Positions 26,624 to 34,603 of a DNA stretch of 64,000 nucleotides are shown piece by piece. The DNA is from Clostridiales bacterium (lineage in GTDB: Bacteria > Bacillota > Clostridia > Peptostreptococcales > Anaerovoracaceae). The notes under the pieces are model-generated. The model was given only the letters and a program-made list of their open reading frames with translations. It did not search any database and was not told the origin of the DNA. The translations under genes and the position numbers were made by a program. How positions within the stretch are numbered: position 1 is the stretch's first letter; each line of letters opens with the position of its first letter. Location of the stretch: assembly GCA_009911365.1 (NCBI GenBank), contig QXXF01000007.1:62001-126000 (forward strand), in the 5' to 3' direction.

Positions 26624-27355
26624 ATGAACAAACAGAAAAAGGATAGGGCGCATCAGAAAATCAAGGTTGCTAGCAGCATACTTAAATTTGCCCTGCTTAT
26701 TTTCATCCTAGTCGGCTTGCCGCTTTATATTTATTTTTACCAGCCAGAACTGATCGAAAACATGTCCAGCATGGAAAATGTCAATGCCTTTTTCCAGCAG
26801 TACAAGACTCAAAGCGTCTTTGTGTACATTGGTGCCCAAATCATTCAAATCGTTATATGCGTTATTCCTGGTCAATGGCTCCAGTTTGCTGCTGGGTATA
26901 TGTACGGCTTTTGGCTGGGCTTTCTTTTTTCGCTGGTCGGAGCCGCGCTAGGTTCGATCATTACCTATTATTTGGCCAAGCTGCTCGGACGGGATGCCAT
27001 GCATATGATCTTTGGTGAAGCGAAAATCAATGATTTTATCCGCAAGCTTAACAGCAAGAAAGCCATTGTGGTGGTGTTTCTGATTTTCTTGATACCAGGC
27101 GTGCCAAAGGATCTTTGTAATTACGCCGCGGGGATCTCAGAAATGAAGCTAAAACCATTTCTGATCGTTTCATTAGTGGGAAGATGCCCTGGCATGATGG
27201 GCAGTCTTCTGATCGGCAGACAGGTGGAAGCTGGATACTATACAGGTGCCATTGTCATTGCTGTCATTGCGGTGATTTTATGCCTTATAGGAATCATCAT
27301 GAGGAAGAAACTTACTATTTGGTTGGACAAGGCCTATGACAAATTGTACAAGTAG
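26624..27355 (+). CDS. TVP38/TMEM64 family (VTT domain) membrane protein
   Basis: A 243-residue polytopic membrane protein of the DedA/VTT superfamily. The signature GAALGSIITYYLAKLLGRD (about 107-125) and the IFLIPGVPKDLCNYAAG motif (about 173-189) are present. Eukaryotic relatives scramble lipids, and bacterial ones are thought to move lipid carriers or handle membrane stress. The precise role is unknown. GGGAGG lies upstream of ATG 26624. Confidence 0.85.
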   Translation: MNKQKKDRAHQKIKVASSILKFALLIFILVGLPLYIYFYQPELIENMSSMENVNAFFQQYKTQSVFVYIGAQIIQIVICVIPGQWLQFAAGYMYGFWLGFLFSLVGAALGSIITYYLAKLLGRDAMHMIFGEAKINDFIRKLNSKKAIVVVFLIFLIPGVPKDLCNYAAGISEMKLKPFLIVSLVGRCPGMMGSLLIGRQVEAGYYTGAIVIAVIAVILCLIGIIMRKKLTIWLDKAYDKLYK

Positions 27356-27390
27356 TTGTTATTAATCCATATCAATCATGGAGGGTTTTT

Positions 27391-27651
27391 ATGAAACGAA
27401 ATATGAATTTTATCTTATATATCATTGCGCTGATTGTAATCCTCATACCAATGGCTTTGCGGCAAAGCTTGGGACATCCCATGAATCATCTGATGGAAAC
27501 GATCTTGCTGTCTGCGGGCCTAGTGCTGTTGCTGATCGGAAAGATCTTTGTCATCAAACAAAAGCGCAGAGAAACAGGCGAGTCTATTTTTCTTGATCTG
27601 GTAATCTGCGGCTGTCTGATCTGCATGGTAGTATGGATGTTTATCCGATAA
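27391..27651 (+). CDS. Small membrane protein, three helices, unrecognised
   Basis: An 86-residue protein with three predicted membrane helices (about 5-23, 33-52, 66-85) and a basic loop IKQKRRETGE between the second and third. GGAGG lies 8 nt before ATG 27391. It follows the TVP38 gene by 35 nt, so it may be in the same transcript. I do not recognise the family. Confidence 0.7.
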   Translation: MKRNMNFILYIIALIVILIPMALRQSLGHPMNHLMETILLSAGLVLLLIGKIFVIKQKRRETGESIFLDLVICGCLICMVVWMFIR

Positions 27652-27674
27652 GAAGGAAGGGACAGGAGGGATAT

Positions 27675-27712
27675 CTAACTATTCCTAAAATCATAATTTT
27701 GGGAATAGTTAG
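27675..27712. repeat. Perfect inverted repeat / long hairpin
   Basis: CTAACTATTCC (27675-27685) pairs with GGAATAGTTAG (27702-27712), and the inner CTAAAAT/ATTTTGG bases extend the stem to about 17 bp around a CATA loop. There is no T-run, so it is an imperfect candidate for a terminator. The gap 27652-28050 holds this hairpin, the terminator at 27845 and no gene that I can support. Confidence 0.7.
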
Positions 27713-27844
27713 CACTGCTCCGCATACATCGAGGACTTTCATTTCTGATAGCTATGTTGAGTGCTTATATTCTTTCTTTTTGATGTAAATTTTGTCGGTA
27801 TTCTAGAAATAGATCGTAAACAATATTTCTTACACATAATAAGA

Positions 27845-27892
27845 AAAAACCTGGTACTGTGAATCTTTCTAATTCCGAGTACCAGGTCTTTT
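27845..27892. terminator. Bidirectional Rho-independent terminator
   Basis: A 10-bp stem ACCTGGTACT/AGTACCAGGT (27849-27858 with 27878-27887) is flanked by an A-run on the left and CTTTT on the right, so it can end transcription from both sides, between the + strand membrane-protein genes and the - strand yneA. Confidence 0.8.
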
Positions 27893-28050
27893 CAAGTTGT
27901 ATGATATAATGTTTAGGGATAATTTTCTGTTTTAATGTGTACTGATGCTTTCAATTCTTTCACCCATGAATCAGGTGTTGATCATCTACGCATAAATGCG
28001 CACTGGAACTTGTGAGGTCACAGCCTACTTACTAACCCCATTGCTGTTCA

Positions 28051-28377
28051 TTATCGTTTTGTGCGTTCTTTTTCTACAGGGATCTTTAAAATCTGGCCCG
28101 CATAGAGCTCTGACACAGATGTGTCGTTAATTTCACTGATTACGTTGATGGATTTGCGGATATCCGTATTTGGCATATATTCACCAGCTAAGCACCACAA
28201 CGTGTCTCCTGGTTTTACCTGGATTTGTACGTATTGCTGCTCAGTCATTCCCTTTACATTGCTCAGTCCTAAGACAGCACTAACAGTGGCAATGACTAGA
28301 ATACAGAGAATCGTTATGAACATCGTGAATCTCAAGGTTGATTTAATGATATATTTTTTCTTTCCAATGCAAATCAT
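28051..28377 (-). CDS. yneA: YneA-like SOS cell-division suppressor (TM + LysM)
   Basis: A 108-residue protein with a basic start, one membrane helix (about 15-38) and a C-terminal LysM domain (about 50-102; VKPGDTLWCLAGEY and LYAGQILKIPV). This is the size and layout of YneA, which delays septation during DNA damage in B. subtilis. Its regulation supports the call: a sigma-A promoter and LexA boxes lie directly upstream. GGGAGGGG precedes the start. LexA itself is not encoded in the window. Confidence 0.85.
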   Translation of the reverse strand: MICIGKKKYIIKSTLRFTMFITILCILVIATVSAVLGLSNVKGMTEQQYVQIQVKPGDTLWCLAGEYMPNTDIRKSINVISEINDTSVSELYAGQILKIPVEKERTKR

Positions 28378-28398
28378 AACGCCCCTCCCATTCCTTCT

Positions 28399-28410
28399 GA
28401 ACGTTTGTTC
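28399..28410 (-). promoter_or_regulatory. LexA (SOS) box, yneA operator 1
   Basis: GAACGTTTGTTC is an exact GAAC-N4-GTTC palindrome. It lies just downstream of the -10 of the yneA promoter, where bound LexA would block initiation or clearance. Confidence 0.85.
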
Positions 28411-28424
28411 CGAACTATGGTTTT

Positions 28425-28453
28425 ATTATACTGGAACGCATATTCTTTGTCAA
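28425..28453 (-). promoter_or_regulatory. Sigma-A promoter of yneA
   Basis: On the - strand, TTGACA (28448-28453), a 17-nt spacer and TATAAT (28425-28430): a consensus promoter. Such a strong promoter implies tight repression, which fits the LexA boxes. Confidence 0.88.
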
Positions 28454-28464
28454 GATGTTTTTTT

Positions 28465-28476
28465 AAACATTTGTTC
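28465..28476 (-). promoter_or_regulatory. Probable second LexA box upstream of yneA
   Basis: On the - strand GAACAAATGTTT matches GAAC-N4-GTTC except for the last base. It lies 11 nt upstream of the -35. Together with the sequence at 28487-28496 it also forms an inverted repeat (AAACATTTGT and ACAAATGTTT, 12 nt apart). Confidence 0.55.
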
Positions 28477-28520
28477 ATAATTTCGTACAAATGTTTTGAC
28501 AGATACTTATGACTAGACGC

Positions 28521-28572
28521 AAAAACACAGAAATATAGGCTGTGATACAATTGCCTATGTTTCTGTGTTTTT
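28521..28572 (-). terminator. Terminator after the DUF1667 gene
   Basis: A 20-bp stem with one G-U pair (28521-28540 with 28553-28572), 12-nt loop, and a run of T at the 3' side on the - strand. It isolates the DUF1667 gene from yneA. Confidence 0.85.
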
Positions 28573-28596
28573 CTGAAAAATGGGCGCGGGGAAAAA

Positions 28597-28971
28597 TCAT
28601 GTCTTGCGCCTGACTTGTTTTGTAGCTACTAATGCCGCTGGGGTACCAGCCAAGTTTTCTATGACTGTCTGTCCAATGTTTATAGGTGCTTCGATTTCTA
28701 AGTCTTTTAGGCTTTTCATGCATTCAAAGATTTTATCTTTGGAGATATCCATATCTGTTTTCACAGAGACAACTGGAAGATGTCCATTTTTGACTTTTAT
28801 TGTAGTAGTCAAAATCCGTCGTGGGTCCATTAGTTCTCTTTTAGCGTATTCTGCTCCTTTCGGGCAGGTGTTACCCATAATTTCCGTAATCTGACCTTTT
28901 TGTATATGAACACTTAAACCGCACCCAAGGGGGCATCGGACACAATTTAAATTCGTTATTTGATCGCTCAT
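28597..28971 (-). CDS. DUF1667 protein
   Basis: A 124-residue DUF1667 protein. CVRCPLGCGLSV at about residues 10-21 and CPKGAEYA at about 36-43 supply cysteines that resemble the iron-sulfur site at the start of molybdopterin oxidoreductases. Such genes usually follow FAD-dependent glycerol-3-phosphate dehydrogenase-like oxidoreductase genes and act with them. Here no partner is intact: an open fragment just upstream ends in an ATGA overlap with this start and appears decayed. The gene has its own terminator. Whether the protein still works alone is unknown. Confidence 0.85.
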   Translation of the reverse strand: MSDQITNLNCVRCPLGCGLSVHIQKGQITEIMGNTCPKGAEYAKRELMDPRRILTTTIKVKNGHLPVVSVKTDMDISKDKIFECMKSLKDLEIEAPINIGQTVIENLAGTPAALVATKQVRRKT

Positions 28972-29162
28972 TGTGATCCTCCTGATTCAATGGAGATGTT
29001 GATAGTTTGTAAGTTTTTTATAGCCAAAAGCGCAGATTTATTTAGAAACAATTGTTCCATTTCTCCAGGAACTATGATCTGTTTTTTCTGGCGGCTGATA
29101 CAATGAACGGGCTGAGCAATCGCTTCTTCTGGAGTATGATCTAGAGCGCAAGCACTACGGAT
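28968..29162 (-). pseudogene. 3' remnant of an unidentified gene coupled to the DUF1667 gene
   Basis: The - strand holds a 64-codon open stretch with protein-like composition (for example HTPEEAIAQPVHCISR and QKKQIIVPGEMEQLF). It is preceded by an in-frame TAG (29163-29165) with no start codon, and its TGA overlaps the DUF1667 ATG. The junction suggests it was the end of the upstream gene of an operon whose 5' part is gone. The family is not recognised. It could be chance, but the ATGA overlap and composition argue against that. Confidence 0.55.
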
Positions 29163-29163
29163 C

Positions 29164-29189
29164 TAGGATTGTACAAGCGTATAATCCTA
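29164..29189. repeat. Short inverted repeat at the remnant boundary
   Basis: TAGGATTGTAC and GTATAATCCTA (29164-29174 with 29179-29189) form an 11-bp stem with one G-U pair and a 4-nt loop. It sits where the remnant's open frame begins and could mark the deletion junction or be a weak terminator; there is no T-run. The rest of 29190-29316 shows nothing I can support. Confidence 0.5.
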
Positions 29190-29316
29190 AAATCAGGGAA
29201 TTTCAATTTATGGAGATCACTTCTATAATCTATAAACTCTCCATTCTATGATAAAACTCCTTTCATCCATAGGGATAGCCCCATAGATAAAAGAAGTTCA
29301 TTGGCTTTTCATTGGA

Positions 29317-30114
29317 TCATCCGGCCTTTCGCTCCAGCCTCAGTTTATCTGCGATAATGGCAATGAATTCCGAATTCGTCGGTTTTCCTTTGTCGTTTTG
29401 CACCGTGTAGCCGAAAAGGTTGTTGATGGTTTCAATTTTTCCCCGATTCCAGGCAACTTCAATGGCATGGCGGATGGCTCGCTCCACTCTGCTAGGTGTG
29501 GTGTTATTCAGCTGAGCGATCGCTGGGTACAATTCCTTTGTTACCGCACCTAGAAGATCCATGTCTTCCACTACCATGGTGATCGCATCTCTCAAGTATT
29601 GGTAACCTTTGATATGTGCCGGGACTCCGATTTCATGGATGATATTAGTAATATCGATTTCCAGGTCTTCAGGAGCATCCTTTTCCTGATTGTTGAGGAT
29701 CGCCCTGGCAAAGTTCAGTTTGCCTTCTTCCGGCAGATCGTTTCCTGCTAACTGGTTGATGCGCTTTAACAGGATATCCAGATTGAAAGGCTTGACGATG
29801 TAATATTCTGCGCCTAAATTGATGGCTTTTTGCGTGATGGTTTCTTGACCAACGGCGGAAAGCACGATGGTCCTTGGATAGACCGGGAGTTCTAACGTGT
29901 TGATGGTTTCCAGCACTCCCAGCCCATCGAGATGAGGCATGATCATATCCAGGACCAAAACCTCCGGCATATGCTCTTTAATCTGTTCCATGGCTTTGAT
30001 TCCATCGTTCGCGATAAAAGCGATTTCAATGTTCTCTTTATCCTGAAAAAAATCTGACAGTATATCACAAAAATCTTTATTATCGTCAGCGATTCCGACT
30101 TTAATCTTCTTCAT
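29317..30114 (-). CDS. spo0A: Sporulation master regulator Spo0A
   Basis: A 265-residue response regulator. The receiver domain (about 1-120) has the acidic pair D10-D11, the phosphoacceptor D56 in [10 protein letters not shown] and the YIVKPF lysine. The C-terminal DNA-binding domain (about 155-265) carries the family signature [21 protein letters not shown] (in part). Phosphorylated Spo0A controls entry into sporulation. AGGAGGAT precedes the start. It lies downstream of spoIVB in the same direction, the order known from many spore formers. Confidence 0.97.
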   Translation of the reverse strand: MKKIKVGIADDNKDFCDILSDFFQDKENIEIAFIANDGIKAMEQIKEHMPEVLVLDMIMPHLDGLGVLETINTLELPVYPRTIVLSAVGQETITQKAINLGAEYYIVKPFNLDILLKRINQLAGNDLPEEGKLNFARAILNNQEKDAPEDLEIDITNIIHEIGVPAHIKGYQYLRDAITMVVEDMDLLGAVTKELYPAIAQLNNTTPSRVERAIRHAIEVAWNRGKIETINNLFGYTVQNDKGKPTNSEFIAIIADKLRLERKAG

Positions 30115-30144
30115 TTTATCCTCCTTTGGCTCATCTGTTGTGTT

Positions 30145-30173
30145 GTTCTATATATAATTTTAGAATATCCTGT
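30145..30173 (-). promoter_or_regulatory. Sigma-H-like promoter of spo0A
   Basis: On the - strand ACAGGATAT (30165-30173) resembles the sigma-H -35 element and ATAGAAC (30145-30151) its -10, differing at one conserved base of GAAT. Spacing is close to but not exactly the consensus, so this is a candidate. Confidence 0.45.
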
Positions 30174-30213
30174 AAAAATAGCAATGAAAAACGAAAGTCA
30201 ATTTACTCATTTT

Positions 30214-30220
30214 TTCGACA
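30214..30220 (-). promoter_or_regulatory. Spo0A box upstream of spo0A
   Basis: TGTCGAA on the - strand is an exact Spo0A box core, about 95 nt before the spo0A start and upstream of the sigma-H-like elements. Autoregulation by Spo0A is known in Bacillus. Confidence 0.6.
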
Positions 30221-30254
30221 TGTTTCGTAGTGACCCGTAGTTTTAGCTTCGCAT

Positions 30255-31313
30255 CTATGACTCTGCTTCCTGGAGCATCCATTCGATAAAGATGCCGTAT
30301 CCTTTTTTCGGATTGTTGACGAACACATGGGTGACAGCACCGATGATACGGTCATTCTGGATGATTGGGCTCCCGCTCATTCCCTGTACGATGCCGCCGC
30401 TTTTTTCCAGCAGCTGTTCATCCGTCACCCGAATGACCATGCCTTTGTCAGCTGGCTGACTTTGATGGTCGATTTTTTCGATTTCCACTTCAAACCGCTG
30501 TAGTTTGTTGTCATCTAATGTCGTAAGGATGTAGGCTTTCCCTTTCTCTACTTGATCCTGCTTTCCTACTGCCAATGGTTTTTGGTACAGCGGGTTTTCG
30601 ATGGGATGATAAGCGTTTCCAAAGAGACCGTAGATGCTATTCTTATCCAGTCCTCCCAGCGGAGAGTCGGCTTCATAGAACACTCCTCTGATTTCTCCTG
30701 GCGTTCCCGCGGAACCTTCTTGGATGGACTGCACCTGTGCCTGCAAGAGCTGGCCTTTATCCACGGATAACACGGCGCCTGTTTCCGGATCCACAATAGC
30801 ATGGCCCAAGGCACCGAAGGACTGGCTGATAGGATCATAATAGGTTAGTGTGCCGATCCCCGCTGTTTTGTCCTTTACCCATACCCCCAGCTTGTAGAGA
30901 TGATCTTCTTTTGCTACCACAGGCGTCATAGTAATGGACAGCTTCTGATTCTTTCGCTTTACAGTCAGCTTCACGTCCTCCTGGATCTCATTGACCAGGG
31001 CTTGAACCTCATCTGCTTTATATACTTTCGTGCCGTTGATCTCTAATACCATGTCCCCGATCTGCAGGCCCGCTTCGATCCCAGGATTTACTTTTTCGTT
31101 TTCAATGGTTTCGATCTCTTCCAAGCCTACGATGAGAACGCCTCGGACATCCATGCGCACACCGACAGAATGCCCTCCCGGCACTAGCATAGTCTCGGAA
31201 ACCACGTCCACGCTGGCAGTATTCTCCCGTCCCATGCTGAATTGGCCGATGACAATAATGGTAAGGAGGAGGCTGACGAAAATCAAGCCTCCCTTTTTTA
31301 TTGCGCTTTTCAT
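30255..31313 (-). CDS. spoIVB: SpoIVB peptidase (sigma-K checkpoint)
   Basis: SpoIVB is a serine peptidase secreted by the forespore that triggers pro-sigma-K processing. The 352-residue protein has an N-terminal membrane anchor (about 10-27), a PDZ domain (about 60-140) and an S55 peptidase domain with GALGHAIVDPETG (likely catalytic His) and GMSGSPIIQ (catalytic Ser). The length is slightly below the 425 of B. subtilis. The bofC-like gene is 12 nt upstream and spo0A is downstream. Confidence 0.95.
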   Translation of the reverse strand: MKSAIKKGGLIFVSLLLTIIVIGQFSMGRENTASVDVVSETMLVPGGHSVGVRMDVRGVLIVGLEEIETIENEKVNPGIEAGLQIGDMVLEINGTKVYKADEVQALVNEIQEDVKLTVKRKNQKLSITMTPVVAKEDHLYKLGVWVKDKTAGIGTLTYYDPISQSFGALGHAIVDPETGAVLSVDKGQLLQAQVQSIQEGSAGTPGEIRGVFYEADSPLGGLDKNSIYGLFGNAYHPIENPLYQKPLAVGKQDQVEKGKAYILTTLDDNKLQRFEVEIEKIDHQSQPADKGMVIRVTDEQLLEKSGGIVQGMSGSPIIQNDRIIGAVTHVFVNNPKKGYGIFIEWMLQEAES

Positions 31314-31325
31314 TGCTGCCTCCCT

Positions 31326-31796
31326 TTAGCTATCAAAGTTTTCCAGAAAGCCTGCCAGTTTCTCTTCTGTGTCCACCCGTACGCCGTCCGACATCATCTG
31401 CTGATCTTCTTTACCTAGCAGTTGGAACGGGATGGCTGTGATCTGATGGAGAGTCTCCTGGCCTTTTTCATCACAGTAAAACACTTTCACAACGCCTTCT
31501 ACTTCTTTGATCAAGTAATACGGCTGCTGCGCTTCTTCTGATGATGGTTCTGTGGATTCTTCCGCGGATTTTTCATGGGACTCATCTGTCCTTTCGGAAG
31601 GCCGCTGTCCCAGACTATCCACAACAGAAGATTCCTTTGGCGCAGACGATGCTTCCTGTTCCACTTTTGTGTTTGTATTCGCCTTCTGTGTTTCTGTGTC
31701 CGTGTTGACCCAGATGCCGAAAGCCAGCAAAAACAACACGATTATGCCATAAAACCACTTGCCTTTAAAGAAATTGTTTTTTTGATTACTAAACAT
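31326..31796 (-). CDS. BofC-like protein, putative SpoIVB regulator
   Basis: A 156-residue protein with a membrane anchor (about 13-30), a low-complexity Ser/Glu-rich linker (about 35-90) and a C-terminal domain YYLIKEVEGVVKVFY...ITAIPFQLL that resembles the C-terminal domain of BofC. BofC restrains SpoIVB in Bacillus. Having it 12 nt upstream of spoIVB in one operon fits that role. Its ribosome site GAGGTGG is paired in a hairpin. Assignment is by fold pattern and context, not a strong motif. Confidence 0.65.
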   Translation of the reverse strand: MFSNQKNNFFKGKWFYGIIVLFLLAFGIWVNTDTETQKANTNTKVEQEASSAPKESSVVDSLGQRPSERTDESHEKSAEESTEPSSEEAQQPYYLIKEVEGVVKVFYCDEKGQETLHQITAIPFQLLGKEDQQMMSDGVRVDTEEKLAGFLENFDS

Positions 31797-31821
31797 AATA
31801 CCACCTCTAACTGGTAGTATT
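31797..31821 (-). promoter_or_regulatory. Hairpin covering the ribosome binding site of the bofC-like gene
   Basis: AATACCACC (31797-31805) and GGTAGTATT (31813-31821) form a 9-bp stem with one G-U pair in the RNA and a 7-nt loop. The - strand transcript's GAGGTGG lies in the stem and the ATG follows directly, so the site would be hidden until the hairpin opens. It could equally serve as a weak terminator of the gene upstream. Confidence 0.6.
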
Positions 31822-31837
31822 ATCTAGTTATTAGAAT

Positions 31838-33820
31838 TTAATACCTCTTATATATACGAATCATGGCAAAAATTATGCCTGATGATGTAAAAAGGAACAT
31901 GAGGCAGATCCATATCACATGAGAATCGTCTCCGGTCTGGGGCGAATCGTCCAGCGATGCCCGAAGCACTTGGTTGGGTTGGGACGCTTTGGTCTTTTCA
32001 AGACGCATCTCTCCGGGAACGTCTGTTTCAGCTCTTTCCTTTGGATTTGTTTCCTGAGAAAGCTTTTGGTTGGACATTTGGCATTTTACGATCTCCCCGT
32101 GTTCTTTTACGGCGAATGGAAATAGGCTTTCATCCAGCTGATACCCCTTCGGCGCATCGAATTCCCGAAAATAATAGTTACCCACGGGAAGCTTCTGAAA
32201 GCTGGCGAGGCCGTTCTTATCCGTCCGGCCTCTCAGCAGTACGTTTTTTTCTTCATCCAAGATCTCAATCCCTGTGTCTGGCAATGGCCTGCCTGTGGAA
32301 ACATCGGTCTTTTGAATCTCAACGCCGCCTTGCTGATACGCATTTGTCAGACAGACTTCCTCGGGCGTGACTACGGCCGCATCCCCTGTTTGGGTTTGCA
32401 TGATCTCTGCCCGCACAGGTTCTGGCAAAGGGACGTAGCCTTTTGGAGTCCCTATTTCTGTGATCTGGTAAACGCCTGGATACAGTTCCTTTGATGTGGC
32501 TTTCCCTTCTTGATCCGTGGTGACCGTATCTGCGATTTCCCCTGCTTTCAGCCTGACCTCGCCGTCTTCTCCGATCAAGTCTTTTTCAGCAGTGATTTGA
32601 AAGACAACGCCCGCTAAAGGCACGCCCTGTGTGGCCTCCCCCTTTGTCACGGCTTCTTCGGCAGTCACAGCTTCTCCCATGGTTACTGGTTCGCTGGAAG
32701 TCACGACTCCATAAGGCAGATCCGGCTGTTCTCCTTTTTTCAAAATACGGATTATACCCTTTTGCTCTTGCCGCTGAGCCTGAGGCGCGGTTTGCGGCAT
32801 GGCTCGCACGTTCAAGTACATGGAGATCACATCTTTTGAGCCCATGAGCAGTGACTGATTTTCCGCATTGGATACGCAGTCCCAGGACAAGATCTTCCCC
32901 GCCGCGCTGCCGCCTTGCATCTGATTTTTTCCAGTCAGCAGTAAAGGAGATTGGATCTCCTGACTGGCAGCCAGCGTATATTTGTTGTTACTGCGGGACA
33001 CGGTTATCTGCGGGTCAGCGCATTTGAGTCCGTTTGCTTTGCCGTTGGTATCTGTCAGTGTTAGCAGCCACTTCCTTTGATCCTCGTCATAGCTCATGGT
33101 ATAAACCGGTGCGGAAGCCTTTGTTTCAGACGCAAAGCTGTGAACAGTCAGATGGTCATTAACCCTTTTCAAGATCCAATTATAACATGCCTCTGCGGGC
33201 CGGCCTTTTAAAAATCCGTACATGTGCTTCGCAGGCATGTTGTGGGCTGCGGTTAGTCTGGTACCTTTGCTTTTCCCATTGGTTTCTCGAATAGTCCGTA
33301 GTCCCTGCTGCGCTTCCCAGATCAAAACCTGGGTAGCAAAGTAATAATCTGCGTCGTTCGCCCCGGCCACAGGCACTTTTTTGCTTCCGTCCCGGCCATA
33401 ACACAAAATCGTGGCAATGATTTTCTGTGCGTCTTTAGGCAGGTTCTGAAAAAGCGTGCGTTTCTTTGCCGGATCTCTAGCCATGTAATTGGCCCTGTGA
33501 CTGAAACCAGCTCCAAACTCAATGCAATACCCATAGCGGCTAGTGCCAGCCGTCTTGTCGTGGATGCTCAGATAACTCCAGCGTACTTTGTTTCTCCCAT
33601 TTCCCGGCTTTATTTTGCTGGATCCATCCTTGCCATAAAATATGGTCCTGATGTTTTCATTTATGTAATATGCTTTTTTATCCTTACCCACCAGGACTTT
33701 TGTGAAATCCGCAGTCCCTTGATCCCCGTGCTGCCAAGCGGCAAAGGCAGTGCCAGGAAAGATCCCTGAGAGCACAAGTAGCACCAAGATCCCGTATATC
33801 ATCCTTTGTTTCCTTATCAT
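31838..33820 (-). CDS. Sortase-anchored adhesin with thioester and SpaA domains
   Basis: A 660-residue surface protein. It has a signal peptide (about 1-27), an N-terminal thioester domain with Cys99 (GYCIEFG) and Gln164 (TQVLIW) placed to form the internal thioester, at least two SpaA/prealbumin-like domains (about 405-500 and 505-590), and a C-terminal sorting signal SPQTGDD (about residue 626) plus hydrophobic helix and basic tail. Thioester proteins bind host or surface molecules covalently and often tip pili. No sortase or pilin partner is nearby. It begins 9 nt after the comEA stop. Confidence 0.85.
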   Translation of the reverse strand: MIRKQRMIYGILVLLVLSGIFPGTAFAAWQHGDQGTADFTKVLVGKDKKAYYINENIRTIFYGKDGSSKIKPGNGRNKVRWSYLSIHDKTAGTSRYGYCIEFGAGFSHRANYMARDPAKKRTLFQNLPKDAQKIIATILCYGRDGSKKVPVAGANDADYYFATQVLIWEAQQGLRTIRETNGKSKGTRLTAAHNMPAKHMYGFLKGRPAEACYNWILKRVNDHLTVHSFASETKASAPVYTMSYDEDQRKWLLTLTDTNGKANGLKCADPQITVSRSNNKYTLAASQEIQSPLLLTGKNQMQGGSAAGKILSWDCVSNAENQSLLMGSKDVISMYLNVRAMPQTAPQAQRQEQKGIIRILKKGEQPDLPYGVVTSSEPVTMGEAVTAEEAVTKGEATQGVPLAGVVFQITAEKDLIGEDGEVRLKAGEIADTVTTDQEGKATSKELYPGVYQITEIGTPKGYVPLPEPVRAEIMQTQTGDAAVVTPEEVCLTNAYQQGGVEIQKTDVSTGRPLPDTGIEILDEEKNVLLRGRTDKNGLASFQKLPVGNYYFREFDAPKGYQLDESLFPFAVKEHGEIVKCQMSNQKLSQETNPKERAETDVPGEMRLEKTKASQPNQVLRASLDDSPQTGDDSHVIWICLMFLFTSSGIIFAMIRIYKRY

Positions 33821-33829
33821 AATATCCCC

Positions 33830-34519
33830 CTAAACCGTAATATGTTCCTTTAATTTTTCAAAAGTTTTGTCCCCAATTCCATCTACGCTTTTGATGTCTT
33901 CAATCGATTTGAACGATCCATTGCTGCTGCGGTAGTCCATAATTTTTTCTGCAGTCGCAGGCCCTACCCCATTTAGGGTCTGCAGCTCCTCTGATGAAGC
34001 CTGATTGATGTTCACCTTTTGGTTTCCTGATGAAAGACTGCCGCCCAAAGCAGCACTAGAGCCTGAGACTGGTGCCTGAGAAACTCCCGAGGCAGGCAGT
34101 GCCCCTTCCCCCTTTGCTGGAATATAGACCTTTTCCCCATCTGAGAGGAATGCCGCCTGGTTGATCCCAGTGGTATCAGCGCTTCCCTTCAGTCCACCTG
34201 CCGCTGATATGGCATCCGCCACCCGGCTGTTTTCCTTTAGCTCCACCACCTGAGGATTTTCCACGGCACCGCCTACATCCACAATGATGGAGCCTGCGGC
34301 CTCCAGTTCCCCTGAGACGCTTTCTTCCATGTCATTACTTGCTTCCATCTCAGAGCTCTCCTGCTGCGCTGTTTGTACTGGCGGCGGCTCTTCATCCGGT
34401 TCGTTTCCGTTCAAAACAAAAACAAAGAAAGCAACCACAATGATCACAATGACTGCGGCTGCTTTTATCACTAATTGTCTGTTGTTTTGCAGAAATTCTC
34501 TGTTCCAATTATGTTTCAT
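33830..34519 (-). CDS. comEA: ComEA-type DNA-binding protein
   Basis: A 229-residue protein with an N-terminal membrane anchor (about 17-38), a low-complexity acidic linker, an SLBB domain (about 78-140; VDVGGAVENPQVVEL) and a C-terminal helix-hairpin-helix domain (about 170-229; VNINQASSEELQTLNGVGPATA). ComEA binds incoming DNA at the cell surface during natural transformation. ComEC was not found in the window. The start at 34519 lies 8 nt after GAAAGGGG; earlier in-frame ATGs lack a site. Confidence 0.9.
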   Translation of the reverse strand: MKHNWNREFLQNNRQLVIKAAAVIVIIVVAFFVFVLNGNEPDEEPPPVQTAQQESSEMEASNDMEESVSGELEAAGSIIVDVGGAVENPQVVELKENSRVADAISAAGGLKGSADTTGINQAAFLSDGEKVYIPAKGEGALPASGVSQAPVSGSSAALGGSLSSGNQKVNINQASSEELQTLNGVGPATAEKIMDYRSSNGSFKSIEDIKSVDGIGDKTFEKLKEHITV

Positions 34520-34603
34520 ATCATAAACCCCTTTCTCAAATGTTTCCATCATTTTACATCCAAGAAAGAGGTTTGTCAATATATTACATGAATTTTTTTC
34601 CTA

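Noticed and set aside
27896-27910. Promoter at TATAAT 27905 on the + strand
   Set aside because: No -35 at a proper distance and no gene follows before the convergent yneA.
29260-29300. Terminator hairpin after spo0A
   Set aside because: The CCATAGGG/CCCCATAG pairing has several mismatches and no T-run.
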